Assembly (NCBI GenBank): GCA_947184155.2
Contig: CAMXCT020000902.1
Coordinates: 248,001 to 312,000, forward strand
Direction: 5' to 3'
From: Cladocopium goreaui
Lineage: Eukaryota; Sar; Dinophyceae; Suessiales; Symbiodiniaceae
Length of the DNA stretch: 64,000 nt
Below are positions 56,110 to 64,000 of the stretch, piece by piece. A program made the position numbers and the translations under genes. The notes below the pieces were generated by a model that saw only the letters and a list, made by a program, of their open reading frames with translations, was not told the origin of the DNA and ran no database searches. Within the stretch, counting starts at the first letter, position 1, and the number at the start of each line of letters is the position of its first letter.

Positions 56110-56608
56110 TATAGGAAGAATGCCCATGGCATCGGCACAAAAAATCGTGTCCCTCTTCCACCAATCTGAAGATCACCTCGCGCCAGATCTGCAGGGTGAC
56201 TGTTTGGCAAGGCCACTTTGGGTGCGTTCTCGTCCTGAGGATTGGAGATTCATGGAGACTTCAGACTCTTCCAAAGGTATGGGTCAAAAACCAAACGTAT
56301 CATCAGATGGTGAGCACCAAAATAGCTGGGGTCCACCCAAAATGGTTATAGGTATTGGATCTCTGGCAATATGTTCAACCTCTTCCACTTAATTTTGGCG
56401 AAGATCAAACATTGGAAAACCACAAACTTTTCCAACTTTTCCCAATTCAAAAGGTACAGAGATGCAAGCCCCTACTGCCCTTCCCCCTTAACACTGCGGA
56501 AATATCACCCAGCCAAGTTTCGCTGGAACTTGCAAAACTGGCAGAGGAACTCGAGCTGCTCGTACTTGTCCTGTCAACCATGGGAAAAACAACACGTTCC
56601 ACCCTCTG
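56110..56608 (+). CDS. Candidate plus-strand exons, unidentified
   Basis: The island ending at 56276 (contains HLAPDLQGDCLARPLWVRSR, then AAAG|GTATGG) and 56455-56608 (AG acceptor; contains ISPSQVSLELAKLAEELELL; CTG|GTGAAT donor) join in frame. However, the minus strand also reads well here (ETWLGDISAVLRGKGSRG; LQIWREVIFRLVEEGHDF), so strand is uncertain and no family is recognised. Confidence 0.35.
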
Positions 56609-57059
56609 GTGAATGATACCCTTCCTGGAAAATAGATTGTAATATCTGGTTTGAACCATCACAAATGGCTGCCCGAATAGTAAGATCTGTTATGTGGTGA
56701 CCTTCTCAATCCTTCGTGTAGTTCGATTTCTTCGAAAGTGGGGACCTTGCAAATGGTTGTTTTTATGGGACAAAATGATGATTGACCAGCAGACTTGGGG
56801 CTACCCTGCCTCTGACTGGACTTCGATGTATCTTTTGTGTTACGCCGCGAATCCTGCGACAAGGAAAAAACGGAGGGGGCGGCACATGGAGTGAAAGATC
56901 TGTCATCAAACACCGTGAAAAAAAACATGGAAAAATATGTTCAAAACACGTCATAACCAACAATCCTCACCTAGTACTATCTGACCACCAAAACTTGGCA
57001 ATTTCATTTCATTTTTCTCACGAAAGTTTCGCCCAAAAAAATCAGCACTTTCATCATCC

Positions 57060-57290
57060 ATCAACCTTTCAAGCCCCACGCCGCGTTGCGGGTCCCCGTT
57101 GTTGCTTCCCCTGGCGGAGTTCACCCCCCGCGCCGAGTTCACGGGGCTGGCTGCCGCGGGCGCCACGCTGCCGCGGCGCGCGGCGTTGGCGCTGGGTCGG
57201 CTGGGCGCGGGCGCGCCGCGCGCCGAGGCTGCGGAGGGCGCTTGGCTGGTGGTGTCCGAGGCGGAATCCTGGCGGGGGATTTGGACCATG
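57060..57290. CDS. Very GC-rich exon island, strand ambiguous
   Basis: Plus frame: EFTGLAAAGATLPRRAALAL then GRLGAGAPRAEAAEGAWL. Minus frame: SARGAPAPSRPSANAARRGS then VNSARGSNNGDPQRGVGLER. Both avoid stops and both favour G or C at codon third positions, so neither can be preferred by eye. Confidence 0.35.
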
Positions 57291-58214
57291 AAAACTTCAG
57301 GAAATCATCATGAGATCATGAGGATGATTTTAAAATGAGTTTTTACATGTTTTGAGAATATACTGGGATTTCGCCGCCGACAAATAGGGGGATGTAAGAG
57401 ATTTTTTATGATCAACAAATCAACAAATCATGTATCAATTACATCCTTTGGGGAAGTGAAAAAATTGTCACGGAACCCACGGGGTTTGACCATGGTTTCC
57501 TGAAAATCTTCCCTTGAACCAGGGGATGCTGGGCTTTGTGCTGAATCGACCAAAAGGGTCATATATCTCAATTGGAAGACTGCTTACAGTAGTTGAAACC
57601 ACTAATATGCTACGAAAAAAGAAGCGTTCTGGGTTTCTGGAGCCGTCACTTTGATTTCTGATCACCGAGCTGGCTAGTTTTCTTGCTTTCACAGAAACTT
57701 TTTATCAATGGATTGGTTTAAGGGAAAATCTACAGGAAACCATGGTTTTTACCATCAAATATAGGGGTTTCCGGTTAAAATTTTCCCTTCATCCAATTCT
57801 ATGATTTTATAATCACATTCAGGAAACCAGTATGACTCCTGGCCAGAAAATCCACCACACAGTATGTCACAGCATAAATTTTCCCCCAGGCGCATCATTT
57901 CTTCCATGAAAGCGGAAGGGGGGCCCCAAGTTATGTGGATTTGTGTTCACCCATCTGTCTGTAGATCTCTACATGATTGTATGTGAGCAACAGTGAAGCA
58001 GACCCAACAGTTGGATACAGTTGGCCAGAAATAAAGCAAAGGAAATCTATCATGGATATTCAGAGATCAAATATACATAATTAGTGGGTAAAACAAAAAA
58101 TCCTTTTATGCAAAATCCCCCAGGAAAATCACCATTTTTATAGGTGGTATGGTTGCCATTCCCAGGAAGTCATGGGTGGTTTATCCTTTTACCCACCGTC
58201 AGTTCCCCGTTTAG

Positions 58215-58300
58215 CCCACCACACCTCGGAGCCAGGCGCCTCTATACCACCGGGGATCCGCAAACTTGCCACCGCCTGCGCGGTAGAATCACAACGGAGG
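58215..58300. CDS. Small GC-rich exon-like island
   Basis: Minus frame AVASLRIPGGIEAPGSEVWW; plus frame SIPPGIRKLATACAVESQ. Strand and product unknown. Confidence 0.25.
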
Positions 58301-58348
58301 AGCTGAGTAGCTGGTATTTGTGATGATTCGTGATGATTCGTGATGATT

Positions 58349-58452
58349 TACCCTCTGGTAAACTAACATAGCTGTGGAAAATCACATTTTTGAGTGGGTA
58401 AATCAACTAGAAATAGCAATTTTCAATAGCTATGTTAATTTACCAGAGGATA
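58349..58452. repeat. Inverted-repeat element family A
   Basis: TACCCTCTGGTAAACTAACA to TTAATTTACCAGAGGATA, directly after a triple TGATGATTCG. Confidence 0.85.
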
Positions 58453-58568
58453 TCATGATCTTTGGATATTCAAAGGTTCGTCCCTGCAGAATATCGCATG
58501 GCAGAATGGCTGGTGATAAAGAAAGCTATATGCTGAGGGTTACAGACAATCACAGCAGGTAAGTGGCA

Positions 58569-58937
58569 CTAGTCAAGCCTCCAATCTTTTTGGATCAAAG
58601 GCATTTTGCGAAACGTCTTTTTTTCATTCCGAAGGTCCTTGGCCGTTTGTTTTTTTGTGGTTCCAAAAAGAAACTGGCCGGGGACCTCTAGCTGCGAGCT
58701 GGTCTCGGACATCGTCGGAGCCACCTGCCCAGTCTCAGAAAAGTTTTCCGGCGATGGGTTTTTGAAGCAAACAACGCTGCACTTCTCAAGCAAAAGCGAG
58801 AATCTTGTGCCCTCGTCCAATTGAATACACCCAAAATTGGATGGGTACTGAAAATGACCAACGTGTTTCAGTATTTCCCGCTCAAGGGCTCCTGTTTGCA
58901 TCTCGAGTGAGCGCCCAAAGCCCTCCATCATCCCCAA
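58569..58937 (-). CDS. Possible exon, 122-codon open frame
   Basis: Reads LEMQTGALEREILKHVGHF and later QVAPTMSETSSQLEVPGQF. It resembles coding sequence in composition but has no recognised family. Confidence 0.3.
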   Translation of the reverse strand: MGMMEGFGRSLEMQTGALEREILKHVGHFQYPSNFGCIQLDEGTRFSLLLEKCSVVCFKNPSPENFSETGQVAPTMSETSSQLEVPGQFLFGTTKKQTAKDLRNEKKTFRKMPLIQKDWRLD

Positions 58938-59277
58938 ACCTACTACTGGTAGTCACTAGTCACTAGTCGCTCAAGGGCGGCTTTCCCACAGCGGATGAGT
59001 CATCCCGGTTGAACACGTTAGCATAACTGCATGACGAAAAAATACGAAAAACCTACCATCCATCGTTTCGGCGTTGTATTCTCAAATGTGAAATCTTGGC
59101 ACCCCTAGTTTGTTGGTTACCCCCATCTTTGGTTTTCGGAAGTGCTGCAGCTTCTGAAAAAAACCCACTATCAACCATCAACAGGTGCTATGTACCTCAA
59201 TCTTACCATCTCAATATCCCCATGTGTTTTTAGTTTGTTGGCTATTGATCCCATGTCTGATCATGTTGCTGATAAAA

Positions 59278-59383
59278 TCTGGTTGGTGGTTGCAACCCCT
59301 CCGAAAAATATGAAAGTCCCTTGGAATTATGATGCCCAACTGAATGGAAAAAATATGATTCATGTTCCAAACCACCAACCAGT
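59278..59383. repeat. Inverted-repeat element family B, copy 3
   Basis: TCTGGTTGGTGGTTGCAACC to ATGTTCCAAACCACCAACCAG. It is the most symmetric of the three copies. Confidence 0.8.
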
Positions 59384-59436
59384 ATAAATAAATATAAATA
59401 AATAACCTCCATTAACCTCCCCTTTTTCACCAACCA

Positions 59437-59520
59437 CGAAGGATCTCAGCCGTGCAAAAACCGCCTTCGCCGGAAGAAGCATCTTGGGCGCCGTGGCAGG
59501 TGCCGTGGCAGGCGAAAACG
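59437..59520 (+). CDS. Candidate plus-strand exon with Gly/Ala-rich hydrophobic stretch
   Basis: After an AG acceptor, reads DLSRAKTAFAGRSILGAVAG then AVAGENG and a GTGGCG donor. It may be a transmembrane or glycine-zipper segment; no family recognised. Confidence 0.35.
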
Positions 59521-59864
59521 GTGGCGTCTTTGGTTCCTGCAAAACGGTTTTCGAACGTGACCGTAATTTGGGGAGGAAAACGTCGAGCCACGGCGGCATC
59601 AAAAATATTAGGGATTAATTATATAATTCATATGGTATGTATATATATATTATATATATATGTATATATATATATGATATTCATATGTATATATATATAT
59701 ATACCATGATAATTGAACAGTGATGGTATATATGGTATATATATATATGCCAGGCTTATAATATGGGCTTAAGGATTTCAGCAAGAACACACGAAGGTCC
59801 ACGGTCCGATGGTCAGCGAATACGTAATCGTGTTTGAATGACTATGGGCTTACACCCCGTGATT

Positions 59865-59972
59865 TACCCTCTGGTAATTTAACAGTTTGCTATTGAAAAT
59901 GTTGATTTATAGTTGATTTTCCCATGAAAAATGGTGGATCTTTCTATAGCTATGTTAAATTACCAGAGGGTA
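59865..59972. repeat. Inverted-repeat element family A
   Basis: TACCCTCTGGTAATTTAACA to TTAAATTACCAGAGGGTA. Confidence 0.86.
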
Positions 59973-60839
59973 TATACCAAATAGATCGTTTTTGTTATGA
60001 AAATCTATGGATGAAGCTATGATGGGAAAACATGGGGAAAGCCGTGGGCCGGCCGCCGACAGGGAAATCCATTATAAACTTTGGCATTTATAGCTAGAAA
60101 AATCATCTATAGCTGGGGGAATGTTCCAGCAAGCCATGTTTGATTTGGATTCTTTATCTGATATGTTTACTGATATTTGGAAGAGTTGTCATACGTTGAT
60201 GGCATTTGATGATGCGGAGAAAGATTAGTCATGATGGTCCACATTGTGATTATTGATGGTTGAACAATCTTGAGCGCAAAAAATGTTCAAGAACCACAGG
60301 CCAGGGACCTATGGAGGCTATTTACTGTAGTCCATTGAATACATCAATGGATCCATCCCCTAGTATCAGGGCTGCGAGTTGGCAGGGGTTCACAGATTGC
60401 CAGATGGCATCCCAGGGAAAAAAACTGGTACACCCAAGCTAAGCACTGGGGCGCAAGAGCTGTGCCCTCCAGTTTTGTCAGGTTCCAGGAATGGGGGGGG
60501 GTCCTTTTCCATACACTAAAACCAAGGTGTTTGAGAATGTTTGGATAGATTCGGACACCCCCCTGACATATTGAAGATTAACCGACCCAGATCCATTCCC
60601 ATGATTAATTACCCACAGCTTTCCTGCATCGATCGAAGTCTTCCCTGTCAAGATTGTGAATCCTTGTAACCATTCAAATTCTTCAAAGGTCCATCAAAAT
60701 CAAAAACTACAAGAATCATCAGAAAAATCTCAAAACTCCAAAAGTCAAGGTACATTTTGTTTCAGAAATCCCAATTTCTAACCTCAAGCACAACCCAAGA
60801 TATTCCCATGTTACAATTCTCCACCTAAAAACGGCTTCA

Positions 60840-60990
60840 CATGGCACAAAACTGGCACATAAAATCCGCCCAGCTTCCAGTGGCCGCGGCAAGGTGGGCA
60901 ACGCCGCAATACGCAAGACCTCCTGTCTGCTGGGTCGCTTGGGTCGCGATACGGGCGTTTTGAGCTCCACCGAATCCGCTGTGGCCTGGA
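60840..60990 (-). CDS. Small exon-like island
   Basis: Minus frame contains ADSVELKTPVSRPKRPSRQE and VLRIAALPTLPRPLEAG. GC-rich against AT-rich flanks; unidentified. Confidence 0.3.
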
Positions 60991-61419
60991 GTTTTGATCA
61001 ATGGATGGGTTGCTGGATCCATTGTTGGACCGAAAAAAACCATGGAGATTTCTAAAGATCCCACCATGTCATCATAGATGGTCCTTAAATCATCTATCAA
61101 TGGCCTATGATTTTAGATGAAAAGCTGGGGACTTTATGCTCATATAGCTAGTGGATGCTGGTCCCGATGATTTCCATGGTCATCAGTGGGCTCCCTTTGG
61201 ATGGTCATAAGGTTCAGAAACTGCCGGGGCATTGCTTGGAATGCCATGGAAAATCCATGGAAAATCCATGGAAAATCCTTCAATAACATCTGTGTCTAGA
61301 GTTCTTCGGAAATCTTGGGGGGGATATCTGATGATATCTGCAGCACCCAAAGAATACACAGTATCAGCTCAAACAAGGCTGAAGTCTGGCACCAATCCCA
61401 TCTGTCCCATCTTTTTTAG

Positions 61420-61471
61420 GCCCCCGCAGCCAGTGGCGCCTCGGAGTCATCCGACATCGCAGACTTGGAAT
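61420..61471 (+). CDS. 52-bp plus-strand exon with strong splice sites
   Basis: The acceptor is preceded by CCCATCTGTCCCATCTTTTTTAG in outline (pyrimidine-rich, then AG) and the donor is GTAAGC. It encodes APAASGASESSDIADLE. These are the best plus-strand splice signals in the window and support a plus-strand gene here. Confidence 0.5.
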
Positions 61472-61646
61472 GTAAGCGACGCTGAACTCCGGGGACCGGT
61501 TCCTCTGCAGCACAGTTGGATCACTGTTCTGGCTGCAACAAATGGTCGCAATTTGCAGGCGAATATTAGCGGTATTCTGTTTGCTAATCTTGTGCAAACT
61601 GATCAAACTGGGGAATATCTGTTCTGGAACTAATTAATGTTTCGTC

Positions 61647-62410
61647 CTGATTAGTGTGAGGTCCCCCCCGCTCAACAATAGCTATACCCTCTTTAAATTT
61701 GGGCGCAAAAAAAACGGTTCCCCAGGGGGAAAAAAACTTCACTTAAGTAAGGATTTCAATTGGCTACAATTGAAATCTAATTAAAACGTGTTTTTTTTTC
61801 CGATGAACTTGTGGTATTTGTAGTACTTGTAGCACTTGTAGTGAGTGGGGTTCAGCATGTTGATTGCGTTACCTTTTCCACCTACTTAAGTTTGTTCTTA
61901 ATAAAACATGTAATAAGAGAAACAGAAAGAAAAAGAGAAAGGGCACGAGAGAAAGAGAAAGAGAGAGAAAGAGAGAGAGAGAGAGCGAGAGAGGGAGGAA
62001 GAGGAAGAGAAAGAGAAAGAAAAGGCTGCTTTTGTAAAAGGCTTTTCTTTCTTCTCTTGGCTCCAGGATCAGCTCTGGAAAATTTTGCTGCAATTGTGAA
62101 CCCTGAGAACAAACCTACTAAAGTGAACTGGGCCCTCTCATGGCCCAGTGATGCCCAGTGCCTTGGAAATGTGTGAAAAAACTGTTCTTTAAGAAGGGTT
62201 TAATAAGCGATCTGATTCTTTTGGGAACGGCAGACAAGCACATTTTTTTGCAGAAAAAATGTTTTTTTTTGACTCAAACATGTTTTTTTTCAAAGAAAAG
62301 TGTCTCCCAAGATTTCTTTCCACAATAGCGAACCTGCCAAACAATGCATGGGTTCAGAATAATTTGGATTTGTTTTGGCACAATAGCGACTAATCGCTAC
62401 TAATCAGGAT
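61647..62410. repeat. Possible 0.76-kb element with TCCTGATTAGT ends
   Basis: Left TCCTGATTAGTG (61647-) faces right CTACTAATCAGGA (ending about 62410). The interior has a purine-rich (GA)n tract at 61917-62030, and TTAATAAG words like those near the ends of the 8.9-kb element. No coding seen. Confidence 0.4.
61917..62030. repeat. Polypurine GA-rich tract
   Basis: About 110 bp of AGAGAAAGAGA on the plus strand. Arg/Glu and Leu/Ser/Phe-rich frames through it are artefacts. Confidence 0.9.
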
Positions 62411-62509
62411 ACAACATGAATTCTAAATCTCGATCTGAAAGTCTTTGAAGAGATCCATCCCTCCACCATATTCTACAACATAAACCACCCATCGCAAACC
62501 AAGTTTCAA

Positions 62510-62610
62510 GCTCTTCGCTTGAGCCGTCCGAATCCATGGGGATAGTCCTCCGATTCAGAAGCGACTTCGGAGTACGGGCCTTGGTTTTGATGGGTCACTG
62601 CTAGGTAGAA
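62510..62610. CDS. Exon-like island, strand uncertain
   Basis: Minus frame: FYLAVTHQNQGPYSEVASES then EDYPHGFGRLKR. Plus frame: ESMGIVLRFRSDFGVRALVL. Unidentified. Confidence 0.3.
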
Positions 62611-63102
62611 AGGCTTCCCGGAATCCATAGGTTTTTCAACTGAGATTTCATACATCCAACTTCATGAGTTTCTTCAGTGCATCCGTCGTTCCTTGCCATC
62701 CAAATGACTGAGTTTCCTTGGAAATAAAATACCCCTGAATCCACCCATTCACTGTTTCTATACCCATTGAAATGATCATAAATGATAAATGTTTGCTATA
62801 CCCCATTTTCAGACACGCCCAAACATCACATCAAGTTGGTTAGTTATTTCATATCCCAATATATACATATATTATATATATATATATATTATATACATAA
62901 TATATATTATATACATAATATATATTATATTATATATATGACCATCATATCCCCATTGTATCCTATGTTCCTTTATAGTGTCATTGTGGTTGGTCTCTGT
63001 TGCTTTTTTTTCTACCCGCGTTCTTCTGGGTGGACCCATCCTAATGTTCAGACGTTGTGTCTGCGTTTTTTGTTTACATTGTTGGTGACATATCCCATAT
63101 GG

Positions 63103-63206
63103 GGATGGGTCAAAACCTTGTACCCCTGGTGAACATCAAAATAGCTGGTAAATGGATGTTCATCCCACTAAAAATGGTATTAATAGGTATTGATCCATAG
63201 CCATAT
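63103..63206. repeat. ~103-bp dispersed repeat family C, copy 1
   Basis: GGGGATGGGTCAAAACCTTG through TGGTGAACATCAAAATAGCT to ATTGATCCATAGCCA. Almost identical to 63719-63822. Confidence 0.85.
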
Positions 63207-63579
63207 GTAAACGATGTATAGATAATAGATAGTCATTATAACAGTTAACTATACTCATTCTGTTCTAATAATGTATAGTTAACTGTAATTTTCTCATCAC
63301 AAAAGTTACAAAAAGTATATGATGTAGAAAGGTCTCGTGAAAAACCATTGCCAATATATGTTTTCCATGTATAATGAAACAATATCGTTCTACTGTAAAA
63401 CTTGGTATTCCCCAAATGTCCATCATATGATTTCCTACACCCAGTTCTACCCCATTGTATCGCTAGTTCCACCAGTTTGTCGTCAGCAATATATCCCCAA
63501 CAAAACCGGGGAAATCTGTTGGTTGGATCCACCTTTTTGAGTGGTTAAACCATGGTTAAACCCATTGATCATCGTGGAT

Positions 63580-63705
63580 TGTCCCATTCGGCCAGGACAC
63601 TCTCCAGTCGCCGAGCAGGGACTTGCTCCCCGCGAGGCGCAGAATATGCGGGGAGCCATGCGGGACCTGTCAGCGGCACGGTGGATACTTTTGATGCTTC
63701 GGTGT
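63580..63705. CDS. Exon-like island, strand uncertain
   Basis: Plus frame: HSPVAEQGLAPREAQNMRGA then MRDLSAARWILL. Minus frame: VSTVPLTGPAWLPAYSAPRG then EQVPARRLESVLAEW. Both plausible; unidentified. Confidence 0.3.
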
Positions 63706-63718
63706 AGTGGTTGATACT

Positions 63719-63822
63719 TGGGGATGGGTCAAAACCCTATCCCCCTGGTGAACATCAAAATAGCTGGTAAATGGATGTTCATCCCCCTAAAAATGGTATT
63801 GTATAGGTATTGATCCATAGCC
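63719..63822. repeat. ~103-bp dispersed repeat family C, copy 2
   Basis: GGGGATGGGTCAAAACCCTA to ATTGATCCATAGCCA. Direct repeat of copy 1; a diverged relative is near 56278-56365. Confidence 0.85.
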
Positions 63823-64000
63823 ACTTTTGATTTTGATGATCTTGATGTTTTAAGTGGGTGAATGTGGGACTTCAGAAAGTTCTTCAGAAGGTAAGTTTCT
63901 TCTTGTGGTGAACCAGTCTTGAACCGAAAACCTGTGATGTTGAAGTCGAAAACCAGGAGAAAATAAATGGTCCAATAGTCCACTGTTTTATTGCCCCAAA

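Noticed and set aside
61811..62176. Arg/Glu-rich 121-codon ORF
   Set aside because: Generated by the GA-rich polypurine tract.
1..64000. tRNA, rRNA or small nuclear RNA genes
   Set aside because: I found no stretch that I could fold or match with confidence by eye; absence is not proven.

Overview
The window looks like nuclear DNA of a dinoflagellate (Symbiodiniaceae/Suessiales-like). The reasons are: very short exons (about 45-190 bp) widely scattered in AT-rich, repeat-laden intronic DNA; several introns that must start with GC or GA instead of GT for the protein to read through; long runs of co-oriented genes; terminal-inverted-repeat elements lying in introns close to splice sites; and a very large intact LINE. 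Most entries of 60-120 codons in any simple ORF scan here are chance; the real coding signal is in GC-rich exon islands that only make sense when joined.

Layout. (1) 0.4-6.5 kb, minus strand: type-3 copper protein (tyrosinase/polyphenol oxidase), CuA complete, CuB cut by the left window edge; further GC-rich exon islands at 7.3-10.6 kb may be its N-terminal part. (2) 11.4-20.3 kb: an 8.9-kb insertion bounded by ~42-bp inverted repeats, containing about 17 copies of a ~300-bp A-rich satellite and a duplicated 1.5-kb module with a GGAACC-rich array; no transposase seen. (3) 20.4-22.7 kb, minus: orphan exons of an unidentified gene. (4) 22.8-34.0 kb, minus: cytochrome P450, from the proline-rich hinge to the haem Cys and C-terminus. 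(5) 34.2-36.6 kb, minus: short unidentified gene. (6) 36.8-44.7 kb, minus: voltage-gated K+ channel (S3-S6 readable) with two C-terminal EF-hands. (7) 45.1-55.8 kb, minus: a 10.6-kb LINE with three intact ORFs: ORF1 (RanBP2-type zinc finger plus helical region), ORF2 (2,429 aa: long novel N-terminus, RNase H, APE endonuclease, reverse transcriptase, in that unusual order) and ORF3 (C2H2 fingers plus a cytosine-methyltransferase-like domain). (8) 55.8-64 kb: small exon islands, at least one with strong plus-strand splice signals, so the coding strand may switch near the LINE.

The most interesting system is the LINE. It carries RNase H upstream of its endonuclease and couples a methyltransferase-like ORF to ORF2 through an overlapping stop/start. 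Second is the giant satellite-filled TIR element. All exon borders are inferred by eye from reading frame, splice dinucleotides and family motifs; no alignment or search was run.
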